Shown: positions 45,764 through 57,242 of the stretch, in pieces
How positions within the stretch are numbered: position 1 is the first letter of the stretch
Layout of the letters: each line of letters opens with the position of its first letter
Assembly: GCA_002682825.1 (NCBI GenBank)
Contig: NOKP01000010.1
Span: 1,458,839 to 1,522,838, forward strand
Reading direction: 5' to 3'
Source: Neonectria sp. B-13
Lineage: Eukaryota; Ascomycota; Sordariomycetes; Hypocreales; Nectriaceae
DNA: 64,000 nucleotides
Translations under genes and position numbers: made by a program
Notes under the pieces: generated by a model
What the model saw: only the letters and a program-made list of their open reading frames with translations
What the model was told of the DNA's origin: nothing
The model's database searches: none

Positions 45764-47440
45764 TCAGGCTCCCTGCTCTGGTACTGTATCCCTGATAGGG
45801 TCCGCTGGAGGGTGTTCGACCGTCTTCATTCTGCCGAACCGTCTCGGCGGCGGTGCTTTGGGAGGCGTCTTTTTCGGTCCTCCATTGACATGCAGCCTTG
45901 CGGCCGGCGCAAAGGGAACTCCATGACGATGCTTGGGCACTGCAGGTAGAGGCTTCTTAGCCCTGATAGCCATGGTCACGCCCTCCTCTGAGGCTTCGGT
46001 GTCATCGCCGTCTGCGTCCGCCTCTCCGGCCCGGCTCGGCGTCTGCACTCCGGGCTTCTCCATCACAGCTGCGACGTCTCCGACGCTAATACTACTCGAG
46101 CTTTCGGAGTGCGACAGGCTGATACCCAGTATTTTGCGCGCCACCTCGGCCTCGCCCGACCTGGGGCTGCTGGGGCTGCTGGGGCTGCCCTGGTCTGCCT
46201 CCTCCACCCATTTCACCTTGGCCACCCGCTCAACTAGACGCAGCGTCGTCTCATCGGCAGGGGCAAAGTGCGCATTTTGCGAGCCTCGGTAGACATTAAG
46301 CACCCGAAAAATCTCGTCTTGCTTGTAGTATGGTGGTTGACTGAGCTGTGTGTGTGCCAGCAACGGGTATAGTACGCGTAGGTAGGTGTGTCTGAGGGAC
46401 ATTTTTTCGTCCGGAAGGTCCATCAAATTGCGGATTATGACATCCAATAGAACCCTCAGATCATTCGTATAAAAGTATTCATATGTCGCCCTGTTCGTGA
46501 AGAGCAAATACAGCAGCTTGAGAATAAGCAGCTGGAGAGACGTCTCAGTCTCCCGGTTCAGCAGCAGGATAATGTTCTCCCCAAACGTCCGAAACGAGGG
46601 CCCGTGGATACTGAGGCACTTAACAATTCTGTTTGTCAGGGGCGAGTTTGGGGGCAAGTTGTGAGACGAGGGGTTGGGGACGGAGTCAGTTGACGCGAGC
46701 ATGTACTGCTCGTTAAGGACGAGCTGTCGGTGATGTTAGCATCAACAGCACGCCAAACACGGGACGAGGTTCTCACCAAGACCCTGATCGTCGGATAGTG
46801 GTACGGGTCATGCACGTCGTCGGATAGCTCTTCGATAAGGCAGAACAGGTAATAGACGAAACCGTCATCGACTTGCACCAAGTCCTCCACCCGCAGCCGC
46901 TCGATGCGCGACATCTCGTACATGAGGTGCAGCAGGTGACGGTGAAGGCGCGGGTCAATGTGCTGGCGACCGTTGATCAGCTCCAGCAGCCGGGGGAAAC
47001 AGGCCTCGCCGACCATGCGGGGAAACGTGGTCTCATCCTGGAAGCCGTCGAGCAACAGGAAGCAGGTAATGGCGTGCAGTGGCCCCGTCTCGTCCTCCTG
47101 GAGCAGGCTATATATGATCTGGGTGCGGACATATTCCTTGTTGGAGCAGAAGATGTCGCTGGCGAGGAGCATGCGGGCACAGGCGGCAATGTCGTCCTCG
47201 GAGTCGGGGAGGCGATCGCGGAGCTGCGTGGCTAGGTCGAGCCAGGAGCGGAGGGCATCGTCGATGGTTTCGTGGCTGTCGCAATGGGTCGAGACGCATC
47301 GGTCAAGCTCTATCGGCCTGTCGTGTTAGCCCTCGCAGACGTTGTAGAGTTGTGCGACTGCGATGTCGCTGAGCCAACCCACCAGCCCACAGCTGCTCCT
47401 CGTCCTCGGTGGAGAGGGCAGCGTCGTCGAAATCCGCCAT
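45764..47440 (-). CDS. LDB17: SPIN90/Ldb17/Dip1-type activator of Arp2/3
   Basis: Three exons, 47383..47440, 46777..47309 and 45764..46723; 1551 nt, 516 aa. It starts [20 protein letters not shown]. The armadillo-like core (about residues 60-350) carries [33 protein letters not shown], the joint [14 protein letters not shown] and [19 protein letters not shown]. It ends near [20 protein letters not shown]. The C-terminal ~150 residues are disordered with SH3-type proline motifs ([24 protein letters not shown]). Known role of the family: it activates Arp2/3 without a pre-existing filament, seeding linear actin for branched networks at endocytic patches. The first intron has two alternative in-frame donor/acceptor pairs offset by 8 nt (QLWAELD or QLPIELD). 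I chose the one giving WAELD. Confidence 0.9.
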
Positions 47441-48253
47441 GGTGCTCGGTTCTGTGGCTGCGCGGCCGCGACGGCATCGGGTCGTGCGTGGGCCTCGACG
47501 AAATATGCTCTAGAGATGGTCGAGGAGATGACGAGCCGGCTGACAGTGGTCGACAGAGGCAGAGGTCATCTCCAACATGGAGTGGGAGTTGGAGAGTTTG
47601 GAGGAGTCGACGTGCAGGTGGCAGGTTGCAGGTTGCAAGGTTGGTTGCAAGTTGCAAGTTGTTAGTGGAGTGAGCGAGTGAGTGTGTGGAGTGGCGGGGT
47701 CGAGATTGGTACTTGCTGGTGAAAGTGGGCGTGCCGTGACTTCATCCGGTGGACGGTTTAACATGGGCTTAGCATTCCATCAACACCTGGCCGACCAGGC
47801 GCGGCGCCGGTCACGACTCAAGCTGGAACCAAGAGGAATTAGGGCGGAAATATATTGAACCCAGAAACTGCGGATTACAGATTGCAGATTACAGGCAGCT
47901 GGACCATGGCGCAGTAATCACATCCCTACGGATACACTGCCACATGTTCGGATTACGGAGCCTCATGTAAGTCATGAGGTCGGGTCATCCATCGTTCATT
48001 GTTATCATCCTAATAACTGCAGCAAAAAAGAGCTATTCTAAGCAGTCGTGGAAAGCACACAAACTAGAACTCAGTCCTCGAGAAATCTGTCATGCCGGTA
48101 TTCTATCTCTGCTTTCAACGCATACGAGGGTATCGCGCCACAAACCACGAATTCCGGCCCTCTCTTCTTGATGCACATTCCCAAACGCCAAACCCCGTTT
48201 CCTAATAAGCCCAGCCCAATGCACCCGAACAAGCCTCCGAGCAGGATCTCACT
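47441..48253. other. Intergenic region between two minus-strand genes
   Basis: Promoter of LDB17 at the left, with the heptamer array, and 3' flank of LRO1 at the right. A short direct repeat (GATTACAGATTGCAGATTACAG) lies near 47873-47894. No gene is seen. Confidence 0.6.
47614..47662. repeat. Degenerate GGTTGCA heptamer array
   Basis: About six imperfect GGTTGCA/AGTTGCA units in tandem lie roughly 175-220 bp upstream of the LDB17 start. They may be promoter elements or simple slippage; nothing more can be said. Confidence 0.6.
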
Positions 48254-50158
48254 CTATGAACCCCCCTCTTCCTCGTCGTAGATCTTGACCTTGTCCGCGT
48301 AGTCGTTGATGTTGCTGACGACGTAGTTCATGATAGTGTCCCCCTTGCCGGCCGCCACCCTGAGCAGGAGCTCATTGAGGTTTTGACGCCCTAGGATGTC
48401 AACGTGGTCGGCTGTCCGAGGCCCTCCTCGAGGGTTGAACCTGTCGGGTTCATGGGGCATCTCCACAACCGTCACTTTGACACCGGCCGGGTTGTAGCGC
48501 TTCATGTTCCAACCGCGATTGCACATGTAGCCCGTGCTGATGAGATTCACGGTGCCGTCGCCCTCACCTAGGATGACGCCGTGGTCGACTGCCCCCTCGA
48601 CGTAGCCTGTGTCGATGGTGATGTTAAGGTTTGATGTCGTTGGTGAGTCGGGCGAGCGGTAGTAGTACGCTCGTTCTGTCGGTTTTCCAACTCCATAGAA
48701 GCAGAGAATCTTCAAGCTCGGTGCGAGGGGCAGCCTAGTCTCGAGAGGGTTGATCCACTTCCTGGGGTCTTTTCTGTTGGCCTCCACCTCGGCCGCAGTG
48801 TGCGCGACGCCGCGGGAGTAACTACCCCTGAGCATGTCTTGGTACCAGTCCTCGGTGGTGTTGAAGAGGTACTCCATTGAGTCATCGACGGTAAGGTTGC
48901 GGTCCGGGGTTGTCCAGTTTGCGCCAACCCTGAAGTTCAGTAAGGACCCGTAGGTGAAGTTTTGGCCGGGCTGGTCATCCGGCGCCGACTTCAGATCACC
49001 CCAAACAGCATTGCCTCCGATGGGAAGCATCGACGATAGTCCGGGCATAGCGCGGAAGATTTCGGTTCTCTCTTCCTTGCCGAGAAACTTCTCTAATCCG
49101 TAGATGGCAAAGGGGTTGAGCTGAGCCGTATCGCGCATCTCACCAGACAGAACCGCCGTGAGATCCTTGACCGCGCCGAGCATACAACCACTGATGTTGA
49201 TCCATGAATCGACATGGCGTTCGACCCAGTCGGAGCCGCCGCGGCCACCCTGGTCAGATTCCACCCACTGGAAGAAGTAGTAAAGGACCTGGCTACCCAT
49301 GCTGTGCGATGCCAAAACTGCTTTCTTGTTACTGGTAGAGACGCCGGTCTCGATGTATGACTTGAGTCGGCTGAAATACTGGTCTCTGACCTCGAGGTTT
49401 GAGTACGATAGTCGCCAATCGTAGGCAGCGGTGAACGAGTTGGTGGGGTCGTAGCCGATGGATGCCAAGTTCTCGAATATTTTGTTCCAAATCCAATATC
49501 CTGTGACGAAGAAGTCGGTCGCATCAAACCCTTGGGCAGCCCTCAGCTTGAGCATGGGAGGATCGAGGCCAGTCCGTTTGTCCAGCATGACGTGCCTCTT
49601 CCAAACCTCCTTGTCTAAAACCAATGCCCTCATCATGGTCCAGCTTCCCCAAAGCCTCTTTCTGAAGTACGCTCGGGAGATGTTGGCGGTCCCCCAAGAT
49701 TCGAGACCGGTGGAGATGACGCCGGGGATCATGATCATGGGATGATGAGCCTCGAGGCCCTCGGCGCGAGCTTTGATTCCGACAGCAAATGATTCGGAAG
49801 CTTCTGAAACCTCTCGCTCGCCCTGAATCAGATCGCGCATATCTTTGACCAGGCCAGCGGGCAAGGCGTCCAGAACCTTGTCCATGGAAAGTTCGGAAAA
49901 CTCGGGAAGATCGATCAAGTCATTGCTCGAGGCGAAGAACCCGGCGGCTATGAGACCAAATAGAATACCGAGCAGAAAGATTAAAGTAACCCGGCGTTTC
50001 CGGGTCTTGTGCGTGTGCTCAACGACGTGGACGTGAGTGACGGTCTCGTCACCTGGACTTTCTTCGATTGAGGCTTCATCTGCGTCGACGACCTTGGTTT
50101 CGGTCTTGGTCTCGGGTTTGGTCTCAGGGACATTGCGGCGTCGAACCGTGGTTTCCAT
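48254..50158 (-). CDS. LRO1: Phospholipid:diacylglycerol acyltransferase (PDAT)
   Basis: Single exon, 634 aa, unambiguous ATG. The N-terminus is cytosolic and charged (ETKPETKTETKVVDADEAS), followed by one signal-anchor span at about 54-75 (RVTLIFLLGILFGLIAAGFF). The rest is an ER-lumenal LCAT-like alpha/beta-hydrolase domain: PMIMIPGVISTGLESWG oxyanion region, SWTMMRALVLDKEVWKRHVM lid region, nucleophile Ser286 in SHSMGS, Asp534 in GEGDGTVNL and His585 in TADHVDIL. The enzyme moves the sn-2 acyl chain of phosphatidylcholine or -ethanolamine to diacylglycerol, making triacylglycerol for lipid droplets. Length matches the family. All three catalytic residues are present. Confidence 0.97.
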   Translation of the reverse strand: METTVRRRNVPETKPETKTETKVVDADEASIEESPGDETVTHVHVVEHTHKTRKRRVTLIFLLGILFGLIAAGFFASSNDLIDLPEFSELSMDKVLDALPAGLVKDMRDLIQGEREVSEASESFAVGIKARAEGLEAHHPMIMIPGVISTGLESWGTANISRAYFRKRLWGSWTMMRALVLDKEVWKRHVMLDKRTGLDPPMLKLRAAQGFDATDFFVTGYWIWNKIFENLASIGYDPTNSFTAAYDWRLSYSNLEVRDQYFSRLKSYIETGVSTSNKKAVLASHSMGSQVLYYFFQWVESDQGGRGGSDWVERHVDSWINISGCMLGAVKDLTAVLSGEMRDTAQLNPFAIYGLEKFLGKEERTEIFRAMPGLSSMLPIGGNAVWGDLKSAPDDQPGQNFTYGSLLNFRVGANWTTPDRNLTVDDSMEYLFNTTEDWYQDMLRGSYSRGVAHTAAEVEANRKDPRKWINPLETRLPLAPSLKILCFYGVGKPTERAYYYRSPDSPTTSNLNITIDTGYVEGAVDHGVILGEGDGTVNLISTGYMCNRGWNMKRYNPAGVKVTVVEMPHEPDRFNPRGGPRTADHVDILGRQNLNELLLRVAAGKGDTIMNYVVSNINDYADKVKIYDEEEGGS

Positions 50159-51494
50159 GGCGTAGGGTTACGGGAGCGGGCCTCGAGGGGCGCGCTGAAG
50201 GCCTTTAGGGAGTGCGATGGGAGGCAGAAGATTGTAATAGGAATGTTGAAAAGAGGCCAAGCGAGGTGAGAGAAACACCCTAGAGGCTGGATGTGAGCTG
50301 CAGCTAGGACCACCTATGACGCCGAAACTAAACAGAAAACCGGGTCCCGCAGAGCGGCCAGGCGGGATCTGCGGCAGACAGATAAGTTATCCTCCGTGAG
50401 TAGACGCTCAGAACGTGGAAGCAAAGAATTCTCGGGGCTTCGGGCTGTACGGGCCAGACCGAAGAATGAGGAAGCGGATACGTGTTGTTTATTGGCAGGT
50501 TGTGGTCGAGGCGTCGGCGCTTTCCAAGGTCCCGAAACAACCGAAGCTCACAAGCTATGGGCGCAGCATGAAGACAAGGGTTCATGAGGCAGCTCAGCAA
50601 TCTTGCAGCTCGACGACTCGCACGTTTTTTTCTTCCGCCTCAGCCCAAACAGCGACATGCCAGCCGTACCTGATAGGCAGGCACCTGACGTCAAAGGTCG
50701 AGAACAGGCTCGTGCGGCTTGGCTTGCTTGGGCGGAAGTGTGGAAGTGGATGCGGCCTGACGTCCAGGGATCCGTCAATGCCGCCGGGTCGTCAGAACGG
50801 ATTTGGATCGTCAGTGACAGTCACATGCCCAGCTTCAGCCCACTCTTTGCTTCTCACAGAGGGATGCAACCCTGAGTGAGGCCTCGAGCCCACCCACTAA
50901 AACGCCCTATCCGTCCATTGGCTCCAGCAGGTAGTTCAGAGCTGCGACCCCCACACGCCCGCTGCAATCGCCGCAATCGCTGGTAACCCCGCCACTGAGA
51001 GCATCAGCCCTCTCCACGCCCACGCTGTCCGTCCTGACTCCTCCAGCTTTAGGCTGCGGGCTCGTCCGCTCCGCCCATCATCCGGCTCCGGCAATCTGTC
51101 CGGCCCTAACCTCCTCCTGCCCTCCTGGTGCCGGTGCAGTGGACGCGACCGGCTGCATCCTGCAGGTGAGGAATCGCCACCACATCCCCGGCCATCAGTC
51201 ATACCGGTTACCAAACACCAACACATCGCCCTCCGCAATATAACAACTCCAACCTATTTCTTGGAATCCCTCTCTCTTGGTCTCAATCCGGACCAGCTGC
51301 CTCTACTCCGCGTGCCTCTCCCCTCTCCCACTGTCTCACTCTCACCAGAAAGCCCCCAGGCGTCAACTCAACTGATGAGCTTCTGAGATCCACTCCACTT
51401 CGGCCCCAACCTCAAAAAGAACATCGCCCACCAAAACACACACCCCACACTGTCCAGCCCGTCAACCTCCAGCTCTGGCCGAATCCCACCTGCC
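50159..51494. other. Divergent intergenic region (1.3 kb)
   Basis: Promoters of LRO1 (-) and NAA30 (+). The right part (51250-51490) is pyrimidine- and CA-rich, as in fungal leaders. No gene is seen. Confidence 0.6.
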
Positions 51495-52116
51495 ATGGAC
51501 GTTATCAAAAGCGACAACCTGCCTGGCGACCTGCGCTACGTTCAGTACGAACACGCCCTCGAGGCCGAGTATCTGCCTGCCATCCGCGCCCTGATCTCCA
51601 AGGACCTGAGCGAGCCGTATAGCATCTATGTCTATCGCTACTTTCTGTGCCAATGGGCGCACCTTTGCTTCATGGTTCGTTCCATTTTGCAGTCTTCTCT
51701 CTCACCTACTCTCTCACTCACTCACACTGCATCAGGCCCTGAACCCAGCAGACTCTTCCCTCATTGGCGTCATCATCTGCAAGCTAGAGGTCCATGCATC
51801 GCACTCCAATCCTACCCGTCGGGGCTACATAGCCATGTTGGCCGTCGCCTCCGACTTCCGCGGCCATGGCATCGCCACCGCCCTCGTCAAGAAGGCGCTC
51901 GATGCAATGGCTAAACGCAACGCTGATGAGATTGTCCTCGAGACCGAGGAGACCAACCTCCCCGCCATGCGCCTGTATGAGCGTCTTGGTTTCCTCCGCT
52001 CTAAGAAGCTGCACCGATACTATCTCAATGGAAATAGCGCCTATCGCTTGGTTCTGCCTCTCAAGGTCCTTGACCTAGACGCCGACCCGGGTGCCTTTGA
52101 CGGGCAGGTGGCCTAG
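51495..52116 (+). CDS. NAA30: N-alpha-acetyltransferase 30, catalytic subunit of NatC
   Basis: Two exons, 51495..51674 and 51736..52116, with a 61-nt intron (GTTCGT...TCAG); 186 aa. The phase-0 joint reads WAHLCFM-ALNPADSSLIGV. It is a GNAT fold: substrate-side SKDLSEPYSIYVYRYFLCQW, typical of Mak3/Naa30; beta-4 and motif A RRGYIAMLAVASDFRGHGIA with the acetyl-CoA loop RGHGIA; and motif B EETNLPAMRLYERLGF then RYYLNG. NatC acetylates N-termini starting Met-Leu/Ile/Phe/Trp at the ribosome, with Naa35 and Naa38. Start context GCCATGG. Length is typical. Confidence 0.95.
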
Positions 52117-53029
52117 TTTTGCGGTGCGAATGCGGGTTTTTCTTGTAGACCACAATGGTTTTGGATCTGGCGAATTATGGTTATCCGGTTATGGGGTTTC
52201 ACAGCGGGCATCACCGAATCACAAGCGTGCGGCATTACGAGTGACGACTAGGGAGCGAAATGTCGGCTACCAGGCTTCGACATTGCTGGGGCCGGTGTTG
52301 GTTGTATATTATCTTCATATTTTACCTTTGTTTCTATGCTTCTTTTTTCGCGGGTCTTGCTGAGACTTTCGGTTGGCAAGCAGAAGGTGGCGTTTTCGAT
52401 GGGCAAGGACGAGGCGTTGCTGAGAGAGTTATACTGAGAGTCTTTTTGGGATGCGTTGAAGACATCCCCTTGGTCGTGAGAGTAGTGCAAGAGGGGACGT
52501 ATCTCCAGTGTCAAGTTCGTCCACATGTTGAATCTTGCGAATCCGGATCAAAGTCAGTTACAAATTCCTTTGGCTGACGGATAAAGGTGCCAGGAACACC
52601 AGCTCATAGCAAAAACTACGAGCCTCTTATCAGTGAGCAAATGATGGAGCGGGCTCCAGACCACGCCGCGGCCTACCTTAGGCTAGCCTCAATGCTAGCG
52701 AAGCTCGCCTCACGATACGTTTGGAACTACGTTGAAGCCAAGACAAAGACAAGCGGCTTTAATCACGCTCACGTAGTTCCATTAATCCGTTTCAAGAAGT
52801 ATTTGTGTTCATGTGATACCGTGCCTTTAAAGGCGCCCACTCGTGGAAAAGTCAATTCCAGCATTGCTTACCACTGACAATGACGGAGTGTTTCAAATCA
52901 GATCATCTTGTCGTGATACATGTACGGTACTCTTGAATATCTCATCAATATCATAGTGTACTGTGTGCCCCTCGACCAGCCTCCCAGTCGTCTTGTTGCC
53001 CAACTGCCACCAATACCTCTGTTCCGTCT
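52117..53029. other. Convergent intergenic region, no gene seen
   Basis: 3' flanks of NAA30 (+) and the DUF1917 gene (-). Open frames here are short and unconvincing. Confidence 0.6.
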
Positions 53030-54070
53030 TTAACTTTGAAAGATGTCATGGGAACTATAGATGGACGCCTTCAAGCCCCAAGGGTTCCCGTAGGCTATCC
53101 CCATGTATGTGAATGCATCTGCGACCGTCAACCAAGCCCACTACGCACAGGAGTATGACCGACTTACCTGGTTTGTAATAGACCGGTCGTCCTCGGGCCT
53201 CGACCAGCCTGAGCTCTCGGAGCTTCTGGAGAACCCGTCCCACGTCAGCTCTGTCCCCAAAGTCGCTGGTATACACGCAGACTATGCGGTCCTTTCGTGG
53301 ATCGTCATTGACCGGCCGTGGCGCGACTTTTGCAGCGATGCCGAGTTCGTTGTTAGCCGTGGCCTTGGCCACAATCTCCCACACGTCGTCAACCTCGGCG
53401 GGAGGACAAAACAGCATCCACTATTTCGGTCAGTCAACTGTCAATGTCTTGCAACGCAGAGCCATACCTTGCCTGCCCGAACTTTGCCGCCGTGGGCCAG
53501 AGTCAAGATGTCCTGGGTGGCCCTCTTCCTCTCCTTGGCGATCTCTCGCTCTTGCATAGACACCGCTTTTGGGGCCTTTTTCATACCCTCGATGAAGCTG
53601 GTGACGAGCGAGAGCCGCTCTATCCCACCCTCGATGACAAGCTTGGTCTGGCTGCCCCATTCTTCCGGCGCCTCGTCCTCGTTCCCCTTGATGGACTGGC
53701 TCTCGGCTAGCGCTTTCTCTACTCGCGGAATGAACGGGTTGCAAATAAAGATCCAGGGAATTTCTTCGGTCTGGTCCGTGGTTTTGGGGGGCAGACGACT
53801 GAGGAATTCGTCCACCGTCTCGGTCAGCTGCCAGGCGTAATGGATTCCCGCGTAGGGGTTGTGTAGATGGGACATGTCGACGACGACGCTTTTATGAGGC
53901 ATCGGTCGGCCTGGGGTTTCTTGGTGCTGGAGAATCCAGTCTTCGGCGTCAAAGTCATCGACGCGGCGATGGAGTCCGAGGACGGTCTCGTCGTCGCCTG
54001 CTGGAACGTCAGAGACTGTTGCTGAGCTCTTCTTAGGGTGGACAGGTGGTACCGTAAAAATCCGAGTCAT
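53030..54070 (-). CDS. DUF1917 / Bles03 (C11orf68-like) protein
   Basis: Three exons, 53468..54070, 53168..53420 and 53030..53118; 945 nt, 314 aa. The introns are very short (47 and 49 nt). The joints read VRAGK-WMLFCPPAEVDD and VYYKP-DAFTYMGIAYGN. The end is unusual in being supplied by a small last exon (KASIYSSHDIFQS). The text WMLFCPPAEVDDVWEIVAKA, GIAAKVAPRP, RIVCVYTSDFGDRADVGRVL and the DAFTY-GI motif match the Bles03/DUF1917 family, which has an eIF4E-like fold but no settled function. The start is the first in-frame ATG (MTRIFTVPP). The frame is open for another ~70 codons upstream without an ATG. It shares a 656-bp divergent promoter with DPH7. Confidence 0.85.
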
Positions 54071-54726
54071 CCGAGAGCTCCATTTTGATGATATTGTGTA
54101 GTCTTGGACTGTACTACTAGCACCTATCCGAGACAAAGGTTGGTCGTAGTTGGTTGTTCTCACCAGAAGCCTGTGTGGGCTAGGCTGCCTCACAGACACG
54201 GAGTCTTGTCGGGGTAAAGAGTGCGATTGATTCAACAGAGATGACAAGCCTGGGTCCGAAGCATCTTCAGCGTGTTCAGGCACATGTCAAGTTCCGGAAG
54301 TCCTGGCAAAGACGTAAAGGGGAGAGAGACACTAGAAGTGACAGAAGCAAGTTCAGCGCCTCCTGATACTGGTGGCGTAGTTTGCGTTGCCAGCTCGACG
54401 GCTCACGTAGCAGTGGCTTCTGGGGACTGTGACGGGCAATCGTCGACCAAAGACGAAACTGAGCAATCACACGGCAGCCTGATTGGAATATTACAGATTC
54501 CTTTTGCCTTTGCAAGGCTCCTGGGGCGCGTTTCCCGGGCGCGATCCGGGCTTGTTTAGCTCTGGCCCGAGCCCCCGGCAGACGGCAAGCCACCCGTTTG
54601 CCCCGCCTGCACCGTGTCAAGTGCCGCTGCCGGGATCCAATTCTCGACTGGACCTGGCCTGAAAGAAAATAACAACATCCTGGAAGCTGACGTATCAGAA
54701 GGCTGAATAGGACACCAGAGGAAAAC
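54071..54726. promoter_or_regulatory. Shared divergent promoter of DUF1917 and DPH7 genes
   Basis: These 656 bp lie between two start codons pointing apart. The left ~210 nt are open in the DUF1917 frame but lack an ATG. No TATA-like or known operator sequence stands out. Joint regulation is possible but only inferred from spacing. Confidence 0.5.
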
Positions 54727-56027
54727 ATGGACTCACCAAATGTTGTGTCGTCCAAGATCTCGCTCACCCTGGACCTCCCTCCCAGCTGCATTCAGTTTTG
54801 TCCAGCGCATCCGGAGCTTTTTGTCGTGGGAACTTACAATCTCCAACGAGCCGAGAGTGCGGGGCAAATAGATGTCGCGGATGGGGATGAAGCAAACGAA
54901 GGGAATGACGAGGATACCTCAGCCACAAAGACGCCCCAGAACCGCAATGGCAGTCTAGTGGTCTTCAGGATCAAAGGAACCGAATTGTGAGTCTTTCTTT
55001 GTCCTGTCTATCTGTCCTGCTTGCTCATGCGTTGTCACCCTTCCTTTATAGAACCCTGGTCCAAACAGTCGCACAACCATCAGCCATCTTGGACCTTCGT
55101 TTTCACCCCACCCCAGGCAAACAGGACGTCCTTGCTGTGGTTTCAAGTACCGGGACACTTGCCGTATTCAAGCTGGACCCAGAGGAGGACACCGCATCTC
55201 CCCTGAAGCACGTGGCGACTAGTAGGTGCGATGATATCCCTGAGGATGTCTTGTTTTTGCAATGCAACTGGCATCCTCTAAACGCAAGTGTGATTGGAGT
55301 TACGACCTCAACGGGAGCCGCGAGGTTGCTGCGCTTGGACGACGAGTATCGTATCACAGACTCGATCGATTTGGCCATTGCAAACTCGCTCGAAGCTTGG
55401 TGCATCAACTTCTCTCCCGCTTCACCCGATGCTAGCGAAGTCGACGCCCAAGTGACGGCCTACTGCGGTGGAGATGATTCGATGCTTCGATACCTGTCCT
55501 TCAGCTTAGGCAGCGCCGACGAGGAGTCACACTGTGAAAGTCCCTATCCGCCCAGTACGATCAAGGGCACGCACACTGCCGGCGTCACGGCGATATTGCC
55601 ACTCCCGCTATTTGCCAAAGACAAGGGACGGGTGGTTGTGACGGGAAGCTACGACGACCACTTGCGCGTCTTCATTATCCACGACCTGCACGAAACCTAC
55701 GGGCTCAAGCGAGTCGAACTCGTGCTGGAGGAAAACCTCGACGGCGGCGTTTGGCGGTTGGATCTGGTTGATACACACCAGCGGGACGGGAGTCTCAGGA
55801 TACGGATATTGGCGTCGTGTATGCATGCCGGAGCCCGGCTGATCGAGGTGGAAGCCCAGGAAGGACAAAGCTGGACATGCAATGTCTTGGCGCAATTTGA
55901 GGAACATAAGAGTATGAATTATGGGAGTGACTATGTCCGGAGCGGTGAAGGGGATGGTCTGCGGTGTGTGTCGACCAGCTTTTACGACAAGTTGTTGTGC
56001 GTATGGGAGTATGAGCCATTGGCATAA
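54727..56027 (+). CDS. DPH7: Diphthine methyltransferase / WD-repeat protein Dph7
   Basis: Two exons, 54727..54986 and 55052..56027, with a 65-nt intron (GTGAGT...TATAG); 1236 nt, 411 aa. The joint reads KGTEL-TLVQTVAQPS. WD40-type blades are visible: CIQFCPAHPELFVVGTYN, AILDLRFHPTPG with LAVVSSTGTLAVFKL, LQCNWHPLNASVIGVTTSTG, AWCINFSPASPD, TAILPLPLF...VVTGSYDDHLRVFIIHD, GGVWRLDLV and FYDKLLCVWEYEPLA. The spacing and TGSYDD...GGVWR signature match Dph7/Rrt2, which demethylates methylated diphthine on eEF2 so that Dph6 can amidate it. An acidic insert lies at residues 45-70. Start context AACATGG. Confidence 0.9.
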
Positions 56028-57242
56028 GAGCACAAGAGGAGTGAATGGCAAACATCGCTAGTGAGGGGACTTGGCACAGAGTTGGTTTGGTTCTTTTTAC
56101 AAAGAAGGTCGATGCGTGCGAAGCTGATAGGAGCTGAAGCCTCCAAGCCTTTGTTTGTTGCTGTTATCTCTGGTGGCTGGCTCTTGGGCCAATGAATGGC
56201 TTACTCGTTGCTTGGCTAGTAGAAAAGGGATGGTTCTGGAGGAGACCCGGTAGAGCTGATTGATCTCGTCTCTACGAATAATGCCTTGATTCCTTAGCAA
56301 ACCCGGCTACACTGCTCATGGGTGCCACGTTGAGGCCGCCTGTCGGCTGTGGGTTTGACTCATCCGGGCAGCCGTCTTGACGATCCGTGGTTACCTCTGG
56401 GAACTCCAGAACCAATCCAATGGATCGGAGCTTCCCATTCCCAGCTTGAGTGGCCAGTTCCAGACCCCTCCTTAATCCATCCAATCCATCCAAGGCGCGG
56501 GGTTGAGCGCCCACTGAAGCCCACTGAAGCCCAGGTATTCGACTGAAGTCCGGGCGCTGATCGGGCCATTGATGATGCAGCTCCCAACCCTTGCCTCAGC
56601 CTTGCAGCGCCCCCATCCACTAAACCACTCCACTCCACCCCCCGAAACACATGCCCCAAGTCCCCTAAGTCTCCAAGGTACCTCGTTCGTAGCCCCCTGT
56701 GCCACAAGCCCAGTGCCACAGAGCGCCAGGGCCGCCCCGCGACGAAGCGACCTGAACCTTTCTTTCAGTTGTCGCTTCGGCTCTGCATTGAGGCGCCCCG
56801 ACCTAATTTTTGCCCAGCACCGCCAGCCTCAGCCCAAAACACCTACTCTGCATCCACCCCGACGCCTTGGACGCATCTCGTCAGCTTCTCTACTCCAATT
56901 CTTCTGCCGCATTCACAGCACGCACTACATAGTGCTTGCTCACTGTCACTGCTTCCACTGCTCCTGGCCCGTCCCTGCAGCTTTTGTCTTTCCCCCCCCT
57001 GCTGCCTCTGCATAATCTCTGCCGCATCCACCTGCTGGACCACCGTCGCAAGCCTTCGTTTTCCTCCATCGAGCAAACAACTCCGTCAACCTCTCTCTCC
57101 ATGGTTCTGGTGTCCCTCGCCACCACGTGAAACCACCCCGAGGGCTTGCGCGGAACGAGAGCCCCCTCGGTTTGCGCTTCGCTGCCGCGCTTCGTCTCTG
57201 CCAACTCGCAAAGCGTTTTCGAATCCCAGCACGACGTTAGTC
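56028..57242. other. MSN5: Intergenic region and MSN5 leader (1.2 kb)
   Basis: 3' flank of DPH7 and promoter of the exportin. The last ~700 nt (56560-57240) are C- and CT-rich, as in fungal leaders, and open in the exportin frame without being protein-like. A short upstream ORF lies at 57101-57130. Confidence 0.6.
57101..57130 (+). promoter_or_regulatory. Nine-codon upstream ORF before the exportin
   Basis: ATG at 57101 in strong context (CTCCATGG) encodes MVLVSLATT and stops at TGA 57128-57130, 112 nt before the main ATG. It could damp or tune initiation if it is in the mature leader. Confidence 0.4.

Noticed and set aside
56769..57242. In-frame extension of the exportin upstream of its ATG
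   Set aside because: The text is Cys/Pro/Ser/Leu low complexity typical of a CT-rich leader, while MAANGSS at 57243 fits a fungal N-terminus in good context.
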